Origin: Corynebacterium sp. ACRPH
GTDB lineage: Bacteria > Actinomycetota > Actinomycetes > Mycobacteriales > Mycobacteriaceae
Reading direction: 5' to 3'
DNA length: 64,000 nt
Assembly: GCF_022347285.1 (NCBI RefSeq)
Contig: NZ_JAKRND010000006.1
Span: 1-64,000 of the forward strand
Below, in pieces: positions 1 to 8,080 of the stretch (positions are counted from its first letter, which is position 1; every line of letters begins with the position of its first letter). A model generated the notes under the pieces. That model worked only from the letters and a program-made list of their open reading frames with translations. It ran no database searches and was not told where the DNA came from. The position numbers were made by a program, and so were the translations under genes.

Positions 1-270
1 ACGACAACGCTATCCCAACCGAATACCAACACAACTTAGGCATCCGGAAAGGACCAATGAAATAAAAAAGGGGCCCACCCCGGCGACACGCCGAGCGGAC
101 ACACTTTTTGTCTATTAACCCTGACTTGCCTAGTCCCCTTCAATTTCCCTCCCCAAAGAAATCAAGCCCGCACCTACTTGAAAAATCAAGTGGGGCAGGC
201 TCAACGGTTACAAGCTATGTTACTGACATATCAGCAATATCGTCAAGGTTGTGATCGCTACAAACAGGAA
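1..270. other. Intergenic region at window edge, no gene
   Basis: No open frame here looks like a gene. It holds a short perfect hairpin at 176-191 (six-base arms ACTTGA and TCAAGT around AAAA) that could help end leftward cysS transcripts, although no clear T-run follows it. A second small GC hairpin (CGGCG / CGCCG) lies near position 80, followed by a T-run near 106-110; it may end a rightward gene located to the left of the window. Both are weak calls. Confidence 0.4.
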
Positions 271-1707
271 CTACCCTTTCAGCGACCACTTCGCGCCATC
301 GGCTGTATCCGTAACCTCAATGCCGGCCTCGGCCAGGCGGTCGCGTACCTCGTCGGCGGTGGCCCAGTCCTTGGCCGCACGAGCCTCGGCTCGGCGCTCC
401 AGCTCGGCCTTCACCAGCACATCCAGGGCGCCCATCGCCACATCGGAGCCACCGGCGGAGGCCTTGGTGGATTCCAGCCACGTCTCGCTCAGCGGATCCA
501 CGCCCAGCACGGCAGCCATCGCGCGAACCTGCCCGGCGATCTCCTTAACCTGCTGCTTTGCCTCGTCCGTGGGCTTTGTGTCCAGTAGCTTGTTGCCCTC
601 GCGAACCACGTCGTGGATCACGGCCAGCGACTGCGGTACGGCCAGATCGTCGTCCATCTTCTCCGCGAACTGCGCCGGGACTTCCCCGACCGGCAGCGCC
701 TGCGGATCCACCGCAGTCTCGCCGGTGACGTACTCGGTGGCGCGCACCAGGAACTTTTCGATGCGGCGGTAGCCCGCAGCGGCCTCACCCAACGCTGCCT
801 CGGAATACTCCAGCATCGAGCGGTAGTGCGCGCTGCCCAGGTAGTAGCGCAGCTCAACCGGCCGCACCAGCTTCAGCACGTTCGGGATAGAAAGCACGTT
901 GCCCAGGGACTTCGACATCTTCTCGCCGGACATCGTCACCCAACCGTTGTGCATCCAATAGCGCGCGAACCCATCGCCCGCTGCCGTCGCCTGCGCTGCC
1001 TCGTTCTCGTGGTGCGGGAACTGCAGGTCCAGGCCACCGCAGTGGATGTCGAACTCACTGCCCAGGTAGGTCGTCGCCATCGCGGAGCACTCAATGTGCC
1101 AGCCGGGGCGGCCACGACCCCACGGGGTATCCCAGGCCGGCTCGCCCGGCTTGGCTGCCTTCCACATGGTGAAGTCGCGCGGGTCGCGCTTACCGGTGCC
1201 CGCAGATTCATCCTGATCCATCTCGTCCAGCTTCTGGCCGGAAAGGAAGCCGTAGTTATCGATCGTCGCGGGCTGAGCGTAAACATTGCCGTCTGCGGCG
1301 TAGCCGTGGCCGTTGTCGATGATGCGCTGCATGTACTCGATCATCTGCGGTACATGCCCTGTAGCGCGGGGCTCGATGGAAGGTGGGGTGACGCCCAACT
1401 GGTCATAAGCCCAGTTAAACGCACGCTCGTGCGTGGCGGCCCACTCCCACCACGGGCGGTTGTTCTCCGCGGCCTTGGTCAGGATCTTGTCGTCAATGTC
1501 AGTGACGTTCCTTACGAAAGCGACATCCAACCCCTTGGCCTCCAGCCAGTTGCGCAGAATGTCGAAAGCGACTCCGCTACGCACATGTCCGATGTGCGGG
1601 ATCGACTGCACGGTCGCTCCGCACAGGTAGATCGAGGCATGGCCTTCACGGATAGGCTCAAAGTCGCGGAGCTGGCGGGCGGCAGTGTCGTAAATTCGCA
1701 AAGTCAC
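271..1707 (-). CDS. cysS: Cysteinyl-tRNA synthetase
   Basis: Charges tRNA-Cys with cysteine in the cytosol. Class I synthetase of 478 residues: zinc-ligand Cys29, HIGH motif at residues 38-41, KMSKS at 263-267, and a C-terminal DALR-like helical domain, the usual family length. The open frame extends much further upstream, but that part runs antisense to the FAH gene. I place the start at a GTG whose protein begins [13 protein letters not shown], as in relatives. A -10-like TATACT sits 7 nt before this GTG, so the mRNA may be leaderless. Its neighbours in actinobacteria are ispF, ispD and carD; here the FAH gene and an ABC island separate them. The mycothiol enzyme MshC is a shorter paralogue and fits less well. 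Confidence 0.96.
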   Translation of the reverse strand: MTLRIYDTAARQLRDFEPIREGHASIYLCGATVQSIPHIGHVRSGVAFDILRNWLEAKGLDVAFVRNVTDIDDKILTKAAENNRPWWEWAATHERAFNWAYDQLGVTPPSIEPRATGHVPQMIEYMQRIIDNGHGYAADGNVYAQPATIDNYGFLSGQKLDEMDQDESAGTGKRDPRDFTMWKAAKPGEPAWDTPWGRGRPGWHIECSAMATTYLGSEFDIHCGGLDLQFPHHENEAAQATAAGDGFARYWMHNGWVTMSGEKMSKSLGNVLSIPNVLKLVRPVELRYYLGSAHYRSMLEYSEAALGEAAAGYRRIEKFLVRATEYVTGETAVDPQALPVGEVPAQFAEKMDDDLAVPQSLAVIHDVVREGNKLLDTKPTDEAKQQVKEIAGQVRAMAAVLGVDPLSETWLESTKASAGGSDVAMGALDVLVKAELERRAEARAAKDWATADEVRDRLAEAGIEVTDTADGAKWSLKG

Positions 1708-1770
1708 ACCACACAGTATAGGCATGCGCATCTGGCATCTTTTCCCATGCGTGTCAGTATCGTGGAAGAC

Positions 1771-2589
1771 ATGAGCACTCAAAACACCCCGCGATTCGCC
1801 ACCATCCGCCTCAACAACCGGGGTGCATGGCGCCCAATCGCAGTCACCTCCTTCTCTGAGGAAGGTGGCGAGGGCAAGCTCCTCGCCGAATTCCCCTACA
1901 AGGCGCAGGTCAGCAACACGGAACTGGATTCCCTCCCCACCGTTTCCTTCACCGCCGACCAGCTGGGACCGGTCGTACCTAATCCCGGGAAAATTTTTTG
2001 TGTCGGCCTTAACTACCGGGAACACATCGCAGAGATGGGGCACCCGATCCCAGACCACCCCACCCTGTTCGTAAAATACGCCTCCGCCTTGGCGGGCCCG
2101 TTCGACGAAGTCGTTGTTCCCCCAGAGCTCTCCGCGCAGGCGGACTACGAGGGCGAGCTTGCTGTCATTATGGGCGAGTTCGGCCAGATCGCGGGCTACA
2201 CCGTGATGAATGATTTCTCCCAGCGCGATTGGCAGTACCGCACCCAGCAGTGGCTACAAGGAAAGAACCTGGATCGCTCCAGCGGATTCGGCCCGTGGAT
2301 GGTGCCGGCCGAACACTTCGATCCGATTGCGGAAGGGGCGGTGTTACGCACCTGGGTCAACGGCGAACTCCGCCAGGAGCACAGCGTTGCCGACCTGGTG
2401 TTTAAGCCGCAGGATCTGGTGGATTACATCAGCAATTTCGCCTCGTTGGCACCTGGTGACGTCATCGTGACGGGCACACCAGAGGGCGTCGGCCACGGCA
2501 TGACCCCACCGCAGTACCTGGCCGATGGCGACGAGGTGCGCATCGCTATCGACGGCATCGGGGAAATCTGCAACCGCATTAACTGCTGA
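1771..2589 (+). CDS. Fumarylacetoacetate hydrolase family protein
   Basis: A 272-residue member of the FAH fold, metal-dependent enzymes acting on 2-oxo acids (oxaloacetate decarboxylases, acylpyruvases, homoprotocatechuate-pathway isomerases). Visible family marks are the CVGLNYREH segment, the acidic metal-binding stretch around [18 protein letters not shown], and the C-terminal TGTPEGVG. I chose the ATG at 1771, preceded by GGAAG; an in-frame ATG at 1747 would add eight residues. It runs away from cysS across a 63-bp gap and its last codons overlap the tail of the converging membrane gene. No aromatic-degradation genes lie nearby, so an acylpyruvase or oxaloacetate decarboxylase housekeeping role is as likely as catabolism. 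Confidence 0.85.
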   Translation: MSTQNTPRFATIRLNNRGAWRPIAVTSFSEEGGEGKLLAEFPYKAQVSNTELDSLPTVSFTADQLGPVVPNPGKIFCVGLNYREHIAEMGHPIPDHPTLFVKYASALAGPFDEVVVPPELSAQADYEGELAVIMGEFGQIAGYTVMNDFSQRDWQYRTQQWLQGKNLDRSSGFGPWMVPAEHFDPIAEGAVLRTWVNGELRQEHSVADLVFKPQDLVDYISNFASLAPGDVIVTGTPEGVGHGMTPPQYLADGDEVRIAIDGIGEICNRINC

Positions 2590-3172
2590 GCTGAGCCAAA
2601 CGCGGCTCGGCCTTCTTGATGGCGCTCCGCACTGCCGCGAAAAGTAACAGGCAGATGGGAAGCGCAATTACAATCACACTGATCCTGGGCGACCAGAACA
2701 ATGGCAGGTATCTACTAGGCAATACCGATATGAGCAGGCACTGGGCGGCAGTTAGTAGCAGCAGTCCATAGAAGCTCTTTCGCAGGTCCACTACGAGGCA
2801 TGCGCCGAAAATCACCGACAGTGCAATGAGCGTGTACTGCAACATGCCTGGGTTGCCCAGGAGCGCGACAACGCCGCATTCGCCCAGGCAAAGACCAAGG
2901 AAAAGCCAGTCGCAGGCCGCCCACGTGCGAACAGTTAGTTCTTCCAACTGGGAAAGCCGGTTATCCCAGAACATCACCGCAGAGCTAACGATAGCGATGG
3001 AAAACACGAAGTTAAACGGGATAACTCCGGACGAGCTCCACGAAGCCCAAGGAATGGGAATAGTAGTCGTGCCGAACAGTACGGCGCCCACGACGCCGAA
3101 TATCTGAAGCATCACCGCGTAGGTCGCGGAATGTCCACGCCAATATATCTGTGCTCGATGCTGGGCAGACAC
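2579..3172 (-). CDS. Multi-pass membrane protein of ABC island
   Basis: I do not recognise the family. The 197-residue product is very hydrophobic, with about five to six membrane segments (starting near residues 20, 52, 88, 112, 138 and 160) and a short basic tail. It starts with GTG at 3172, whose G is shared with the TAG stop of the preceding gene, so translation is probably coupled. It is the last gene of a three-gene unit with an ABC ATPase and another membrane protein, which suggests a permease or accessory subunit of the same transporter. Its 3' end overlaps the end of the FAH gene by 11 bp. Base composition looks less GC-rich than the flanks. Confidence 0.65.
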   Translation of the reverse strand: MSAQHRAQIYWRGHSATYAVMLQIFGVVGAVLFGTTTIPIPWASWSSSGVIPFNFVFSIAIVSSAVMFWDNRLSQLEELTVRTWAACDWLFLGLCLGECGVVALLGNPGMLQYTLIALSVIFGACLVVDLRKSFYGLLLLTAAQCLLISVLPSRYLPLFWSPRISVIVIALPICLLLFAAVRSAIKKAEPRLAQLSS

Positions 3173-4359
3173 TATCCCTCCCTACACTCGGAGTTCGCCC
3201 GATTCAGGATGAACTTCACGTCCACTCCCTCATTCGTTCCATGCACCCCGCGCCATTGTCCGGAAGGCGTCAAGGTCGCTCGTTCCAGCTCTTCTTCCGT
3301 CAGATCGGGAAGAGACTCCGCTACAGATACGGGTTCCTGCGGAGTTCCCCAACACGATGGGGCCCCCTTAAGTGCAGGTTCGTTGCTGAGGAGCTCGACC
3401 AGGAGCGCGCGCTTTACTTCCTGTTGCTGATTCGAGTGAGCGAGCCAGATATCGCCGTCCCGTTGCGGTTCGGCGTCAATCAGCCTATAGGTAGTGACGC
3501 CCAGAGATTCCCACACCTTGCGGTTAGCATTTACCTGTTCAGATGGGGTTTCGCGCCAGTAACACACCGCTCCCTCGCAGATCATATGCTTTTGGGGGCG
3601 GGGCACCGCGGAGCTATAGTTTCCACCTTGGGCGATTCCGTAACCTAATCCACAGCTCACGCCGAGTAGAACAATGGCTGCCAAGCGGAGTGGCCACGCA
3701 GGCAACCCCGGAAGCCAGTTTCCATGAAAAGCCGCGATCAACAGCAACGAGCAAACGCATATGGCTCCCAGCACCAGCGCCGAAGCCTTCCACAGAATCG
3801 GGTCCACGCTCTGTGATACTTGGCAACAAGAGCTAAACGGCTGCCCGAACATTTGTCGCCACGCCACGTTTGAGAGCGACACCGGGTAAGCGACCAGGAT
3901 ATAAGGAAGAAGCAAGCCGACGGCGATCGCCACAATTGCTGGTAGGTACAGCCCTAAAGTTGCTCCCAAGCTCAGCCATGCCACGCCGTGAAGAGCAATA
4001 AAGACCAACCCTGTTGCAAGGAACCGTCCGGACTCTACGTAGCCGATATTCGCTAACTGCACTGCGAGGTACGCCAGCACCACTACCACCGCAAGCAATA
4101 GTGGCAGCGCCAAGGATCTGAGCCAGACTTTAAAAACATCCCGCACAGACCCGCGGGACTTAAAAAAGGAACGGAAGCGTGCCATCTCTTTGGCACCGAC
4201 AAAGCCCAGGATTGGCCCCAGCGAATAGTAGAGGGCCAAACTGTTGGAGACTGCGTTGTCCTGCGTAGGCACCGGGTTGGCATTGGGTGCAATGCTCAGC
4301 AAACCAAGCACAGAAGCCGCGAGTACGAGAGCAACGTTGAGAGCATTAATCCTCGTCAT
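3172..4359 (-). CDS. ABC transporter permease-like membrane protein
   Basis: A 395-residue membrane protein with an N-terminal signal-anchor-like segment, a block of hydrophobic segments to about residue 240, and a soluble C-terminal domain of about 140 residues containing a Cys pair (CEGAVCYWRE) that probably lies outside the membrane. I start it at the ATG at 4359, preceded by AGGA, overlapping the ATPase stop by 14 nt; a TTG at 4389 is possible. The coupling to an ABC ATPase suggests an export permease with an extracytoplasmic domain. The substrate is unknown. Exporters of this small two-gene form often serve peptide export or self-protection, but nothing here proves that. Confidence 0.65.
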   Translation of the reverse strand: MTRINALNVALVLAASVLGLLSIAPNANPVPTQDNAVSNSLALYYSLGPILGFVGAKEMARFRSFFKSRGSVRDVFKVWLRSLALPLLLAVVVVLAYLAVQLANIGYVESGRFLATGLVFIALHGVAWLSLGATLGLYLPAIVAIAVGLLLPYILVAYPVSLSNVAWRQMFGQPFSSCCQVSQSVDPILWKASALVLGAICVCSLLLIAAFHGNWLPGLPAWPLRLAAIVLLGVSCGLGYGIAQGGNYSSAVPRPQKHMICEGAVCYWRETPSEQVNANRKVWESLGVTTYRLIDAEPQRDGDIWLAHSNQQQEVKRALLVELLSNEPALKGAPSCWGTPQEPVSVAESLPDLTEEELERATLTPSGQWRGVHGTNEGVDVKFILNRANSECREG

Positions 4360-5077
4360 GGCCACCGTTCCTGGAAAAGGCCGCCGCAAGGTTTCTCACA
4401 GTGTCGGAATAGCGAAGTAACTTTTCTGGCTCTAGTGGTTCACGCCCGATTCGTAGAAAATCGCCCAGGGGTCCCTGGAATTCGACTCTGCCTTCATGCA
4501 GCACGAGCACATGCTCGAACGGTTTCTCCACTTCCAAGGGCTGATGGCTAGAAACCCAAAGGCCAATGTCCGATTCCGCAATGGATCGATAGAGCCCTTG
4601 AAGTTCCCGTTTCGCCAGCGGGTCGAGTGCAGCGCTAGGTTCGTCTAGCAGAATGTGCTCCGCGTTAGAGTTCAGGGCGGTAGCGATTTGCACGCGGGCT
4701 TGCTGCCCGCCAGACAGCTTGCTGCATTGCTTATGTGCATGTGTTTTGAGTCCGACGAATTCAATCCAATAGGCTGCGGACCTCTTGCTCTCCGCCCAAC
4801 CGGCACCATTTAGCCAAGCGACGTAGGAAACATAGTCGACCACACGCGCCCCATTGATGCTTTCGAAATGCTGCGGGACGTACACCGCTCGGCCCAACTT
4901 CGGCACAGCGCCCTTGGATGGTTTTAGCTGCCCGGCAAGCAACTTCATAAGCGTGGTCTTACCGGCACCATTGACACCCAATATCACCGTCGGGCTAGCG
5001 GGAACCTCGAGGGAGCGGACCTCGATCCCTTCATCAGAGCGCGGGTAGCTAAAAGAAAATGAGTAGCTATTCGACAA
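4346..5077 (-). CDS. ABC transporter ATP-binding protein
   Basis: Nucleotide-binding subunit of 243 residues that powers an ABC transporter at the inner face of the membrane. It shows Walker A (GVNGAGKTT, about residues 33-41), a Q-loop region, the signature LSGGQQ, Walker B ILLDEPSAALD and the switch His in SSHQP. It is the first gene of a three-gene leftward unit (4346-5077, 3172-4359, 2579-3172) with overlapping reading frames. A separate promoter (TTGACA, 17 nt, TAGGTT) lies between it and ispF, so the unit need not depend on the isoprenoid genes. The substrate cannot be read from sequence. Confidence 0.9.
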   Translation of the reverse strand: MSNSYSFSFSYPRSDEGIEVRSLEVPASPTVILGVNGAGKTTLMKLLAGQLKPSKGAVPKLGRAVYVPQHFESINGARVVDYVSYVAWLNGAGWAESKRSAAYWIEFVGLKTHAHKQCSKLSGGQQARVQIATALNSNAEHILLDEPSAALDPLAKRELQGLYRSIAESDIGLWVSSHQPLEVEKPFEHVLVLHEGRVEFQGPLGDFLRIGREPLEPEKLLRYSDTVRNLAAAFSRNGGHDED

Positions 5078-5123
5078 GGAAGTTCCAGACCTTTAGTGCG
5101 CGGAGATTCTGTTTGATGGAACA

Positions 5124-5152
5124 AACCTACGAAGACATAAAAGGATTGTCAA
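5124..5152 (-). promoter_or_regulatory. Promoter of ABC island
   Basis: On the minus strand a consensus -35 TTGACA (plus 5147-5152) and -10 TAGGTT (plus 5124-5129) are exactly 17 nt apart. The -35 lies 3 bp beyond the ispF stop codon. Transcription would start near 5117, about 40 nt before the ATPase start. This is the cleanest sigma-70-type promoter I see in the window. Confidence 0.75.
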
Positions 5153-5155
5153 TAA

Positions 5156-5647
5156 CTAATTCTGCGCCTGCCACACAACCGCCGTCGCCACGGCCGCCAC
5201 GCCCTCGCCACGGCCTGTGAAACCCATGTGATCGGTCGTGGTAGCAGAGACGGAGACCGGAGCACCGATCAGCTCCCCCATGATCTTCTCGGCCTCTTCG
5301 CGCCGGGTACCCATCTTCGGACGGTTACCCACCATCTGCACCGCCGCATTGCCGATCACGAAGCCCTTGGACTCCAGCAGCTCGCGGCACTCGCGCAGTA
5401 GGCGCTCGCCGGAGACGTTGTCGTATTCCTTGCGCCCCACCCCGACGAAACTACCCAGATCCCCCAGCCCTGCGGCAGAGAGCAACGCATCCACTACCGC
5501 GTGCGCCACCACGTCGCCATCGGAGTGTCCTTCGCAGCCATCCTGCCCCTCCCACAGAAGGCAAGCCATCCAGCAGTCCTTACCGGGCTGCACCTGGTGA
5601 GCATCCGTCGCAATACCTACGCGGGGAATGATGTGTGGAGTATTCAA
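5156..5647 (-). CDS. ispF: 2-C-methyl-D-erythritol 2,4-cyclodiphosphate synthase
   Basis: Fifth step of the MEP isoprenoid pathway: converts CDP-methylerythritol 2-phosphate to the cyclic diphosphate. The 163-residue protein has the metal ligands Asp15 and His17 (GIATDAHQV) and His49 in the [17 protein letters not shown] block, plus the C-terminal [14 protein letters not shown] substrate loop. The start is a TTG at 5647; the core motif begins a few residues in, so a slightly later start is possible. It follows ispD by 53 bp in the same direction, consistent with an ispD-ispF operon supplying precursors for quinones, polyprenyl carriers and carotenoids. Confidence 0.95.
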   Translation of the reverse strand: MNTPHIIPRVGIATDAHQVQPGKDCWMACLLWEGQDGCEGHSDGDVVAHAVVDALLSAAGLGDLGSFVGVGRKEYDNVSGERLLRECRELLESKGFVIGNAAVQMVGNRPKMGTRREEAEKIMGELIGAPVSVSATTTDHMGFTGRGEGVAAVATAVVWQAQN

Positions 5648-5700
5648 TTGCGGTCTACCTCTCGCCTCTGCTTGCGTTCTACTTGTCTGCCACTAGCTTT

Positions 5701-6528
5701 CTAGCCCTCGCTGCCATTCAGGATCATCTGCGCCACGCGGTAGTCCTGAGGCGTGGTGATCTTCATAGCCAGCGGGTCCGCATCCACCGCCACCACCGGA
5801 AAACCTGCCATCTCCATCAGCGAGGCATCGTCCGTCACCAGCGGCAGCGGCGAGGCACCCACCCGATCCACCGCGTGCGCGGAACTTATCTCCGTGGTGC
5901 GCAGGTACTGCTCGTTAGCCTCGATCAGCTTCTCCAAGTCGAATACCTGTGGCGTGGCAGCTGCCCGCAGGCTGGCGCGGTCTGGGGTCTGCTCCACGAC
6001 CGTCTGCCCTGCGCGCGGGCCGGAGGTGGGGGCGTCAATAACTTTAATGGTGTCTACCACCGGCAACACCGGGATCGCACCGTACCAGGAACCATCTGCG
6101 ACACCACGGCGTGCGCGGTCGACAACCTCGGCGATCATGGCGGGCGGGGTGAGGCAGCGGGCGGCATCGTGAACGGCGACGAAGCGCCCCTCAGTGGCCT
6201 CGCCCGCAGCATTTAGCCGCCGTTGGATCGCAACCAGCCCCGCGTACACAGAATCGAATCGCTCGCCGCCGCCGAGCTCCACGCTGACGGTCATGGGCGC
6301 CCACTCCGCGGCGTTGATGGGATCGCCGACGATGCTTTCGGCGTGGTCGCGCATGTTCTCGCTGACCAGCACGATCGCTTCTTCGATGTTTTGGGACGCC
6401 GCCAGGCCGTCCAACGACCTTTCCAGCAACGACCGACCGTTGAGCTCGACGAAAGCCTTTGGGGTGTCGAAGCCCAGGCGGGTACCGCTACCGGCGGCGG
6501 CGACGAGTGCGTAGACGTTCGCTGTCAC
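5701..6528 (-). CDS. ispD: 2-C-methyl-D-erythritol 4-phosphate cytidylyltransferase
   Basis: Third step of the MEP pathway: joins CTP and methylerythritol phosphate. The 275-residue Rossmann-like nucleotidyltransferase opens with VYALVAAAGSGTRLGFDTPKAF, the CTP-binding glycine-rich loop, and keeps the VHDAARCLTPP motif and a C-terminal TDDASLME segment. It begins with GTG at 6528, 14 nt after carD ends, and precedes ispF. The linkage carD-ispD-ispF is conserved in actinobacteria, probably giving carD-driven read-through. Confidence 0.95.
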   Translation of the reverse strand: MTANVYALVAAAGSGTRLGFDTPKAFVELNGRSLLERSLDGLAASQNIEEAIVLVSENMRDHAESIVGDPINAAEWAPMTVSVELGGGERFDSVYAGLVAIQRRLNAAGEATEGRFVAVHDAARCLTPPAMIAEVVDRARRGVADGSWYGAIPVLPVVDTIKVIDAPTSGPRAGQTVVEQTPDRASLRAAATPQVFDLEKLIEANEQYLRTTEISSAHAVDRVGASPLPLVTDDASLMEMAGFPVVAVDADPLAMKITTPQDYRVAQMILNGSEG

Positions 6529-6542
6529 AGCGCCTGCCCGGC

Positions 6543-7133
6543 TTAGTCTTCGCCGTCCAGCTCGTCGTCCAGATCGATGGAGCCACCGGACTTGGAATCC
6601 TCGTCCACGCCTGCGGCACGGGCTGCAGCGGCGGCCTCGCGGTGACGTTTGATGGCAGCCTGCATCTCGGCCAGAAGCGCGTCGGTCTTCTTGTCGTCCA
6701 CACCCTCGGCCAGGGCGAGCTCGCCCACGAGGATCTGACGGGCCTTGGCCAGCATGCGCTTCTCACCGGCAGACAGGCCGCGGTCCTGGTCACGGCGCCA
6801 CAGGTCGCGCACGACTTCGGCGACCTTGTTCACGTCGCCACTGGTCAGGCGCTCCTGGTTCGCCTTGTAGCGGCGGGACCAGTTACCCGCCTCTTCCACG
6901 TCGGTCTCGCGCAGCACGGAGAAGACCTTGCGCAGGCCTTCCTCGCCCACCACGTCACGCACGCCAACCTTCTCCGCATTCGCGGCCGGGACGCGCACGG
7001 AAAGGTCGCCCTGGTTAATGCGCAGCACCAGGTAGTCGACGGTTTCCCCCTTGAACTCCCGCTGCTCGATGCCCTCGATGACGGCGGCGCCATGGTGCGG
7101 GTAAACGACCGTATCTCCGACTGCGAACTCCAT
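6543..7133 (-). CDS. carD: CarD-like RNA polymerase-binding regulator
   Basis: CarD binds the RNA polymerase beta subunit and stabilises the open complex, chiefly at rRNA and housekeeping promoters; it is essential in mycobacteria. The 196-residue protein has the Tudor-like RID opening [23 protein letters not shown] and a basic helical C-terminal DNA-binding domain, followed by an unusually acidic tail ending [10 protein letters not shown]. The start is set by AGAGGAAC just upstream of the ATG at 7133; the longer frame has no support. A possible -10 (TAGAAT, plus 7226-7231) would leave a leader of about 85 nt that carries two direct repeats. Confidence 0.95.
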   Translation of the reverse strand: MEFAVGDTVVYPHHGAAVIEGIEQREFKGETVDYLVLRINQGDLSVRVPAANAEKVGVRDVVGEEGLRKVFSVLRETDVEEAGNWSRRYKANQERLTSGDVNKVAEVVRDLWRRDQDRGLSAGEKRMLAKARQILVGELALAEGVDDKKTDALLAEMQAAIKRHREAAAAARAAGVDEDSKSGGSIDLDDELDGED

Positions 7134-7198
7134 AAGTGTTCCTCTAACGTCCTTCCGAAAGGCTGTGACAGGCTGTGCCGGGCACTGACAGGCACTGC

Positions 7199-7221
7199 GT
7201 AAATACCCGAGTAAATACCCG
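7199..7221. repeat. Tandem 11-bp repeat in carD leader
   Basis: GTAAATACCCG occurs twice with a 12-bp period (7199-7209 and 7211-7221). The copies lie between the likely carD -10 box and its start codon, so they would be in the 5' untranslated RNA. Nearby, TGACAGGC is also repeated (from about 7165 and 7186). The function is unknown. Confidence 0.7.
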
Positions 7222-7412
7222 TTAGATTCTACCGTAATCGACCGCACTACCCGCATTTGGGGCATAAAACCCCCAGCAAGCGCGCACTAGGGGGCACTAA
7301 TTAACCTTAAAGGCCTCCTTGGCTAGGTGTACCGGCCCCCTACAAGCTAGGCTGGGTGCAGACGTTTTTATTCAACTGCTTTTAAGACATGCCTCAGATG
7401 GAGGAACGCATC

Positions 7413-7985
7413 GTGAAGACCCTCAAGGCCCAGCCGCTGAAGACGACCTTTGCCCGTGGTGCGCTGGCGCTGGTCGCAGCAGGTTCCGCACTCGCCCTGT
7501 CCGCGTGTGGTGCAGGTCAGATTTCCCAGACTTCCAGCCAGGTTGCCGCAGTCAACGGTGCTAGCGGCACCGCGGAGCACGCTGATGTGCAGGACGTGAC
7601 GGTGGTTGTCGGTCCGGATAACGCCCTGGCGCTGAAGTTCACTATCACCAACGAGGACACCCACGGTGAGCCTGTCAAGGTTGAGTCCGTGAAGGTGGAG
7701 GGCAAGGAGATCTCCGGCCTGGAGAAGACCGAGATCCCGGCTGGCGGCTCCCTGGTTGCCGATGGCAAGTTCGCTATGGAAGACATTGAGGCCAAGGAGC
7801 AGAAGCAGCTGCAGTACGCCACCACCTCCATCAAGGGTCTGGATGACGTTTACGTAGGCGGCCACAAGAAGGTCACCTTCAAGCTGAATGTCGGCGAGGT
7901 TGAGCTGAGCGCTCCGGTTTCCGCTTACGTTCCGGAAGCAGGCCAGCTGCACCGTGACGAGGACGGCAGCCTGACCAACAAGTAG
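7413..7985 (+). CDS. Secreted lipoprotein
   Basis: A 190-residue exported lipoprotein with a basic N-terminus, hydrophobic signal core and lipobox LSAC, giving a lipidated Cys about residue 29. The mature part is rich in beta-strand-like segments and reads as one small domain (about residues 55-160) of the kind seen in DUF461/copper-chaperone-like or Ig-like surface proteins, but I cannot assign it. An upstream ATG at 7389 exists; GGAGGAA at 7400-7406, six nt before the GTG at 7413, decides the start. It is followed by a strong hairpin and radA, as in other corynebacteria where a lipoprotein gene precedes radA. Confidence 0.8.
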   Translation: MKTLKAQPLKTTFARGALALVAAGSALALSACGAGQISQTSSQVAAVNGASGTAEHADVQDVTVVVGPDNALALKFTITNEDTHGEPVKVESVKVEGKEISGLEKTEIPAGGSLVADGKFAMEDIEAKEQKQLQYATTSIKGLDDVYVGGHKKVTFKLNVGEVELSAPVSAYVPEAGQLHRDEDGSLTNK

Positions 7986-8028
7986 CCCCAAGAGCAAGCT
8001 TTCAGCGTAGGCTTCCTCAAAATCGAAC

Positions 8029-8068
8029 AAACGCCGCCGCCGGACATTGGTTGTCCGGGGCGGCGTTT
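8029..8068 (+). terminator. Hairpin terminator fused to radA promoter
   Basis: A 17-bp stem with one bulged G (arms 8029-8046 and 8052-8068, five-nt loop) follows the lipoprotein gene. Its last base is the first T of TATTGT (8068-8073), a -10-like box 7 nt before the radA ATG. The stem would end the upstream transcript and abut the radA promoter. Confidence 0.75.
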
Positions 8069-8080
8069 ATTGTTGTGGGC

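Noticed and set aside
1708..2058. N-terminal extension of CysS
   Set aside because: It lies antisense to the FAH gene and is absent from the family; the GTG at 1707 fits the known protein start.
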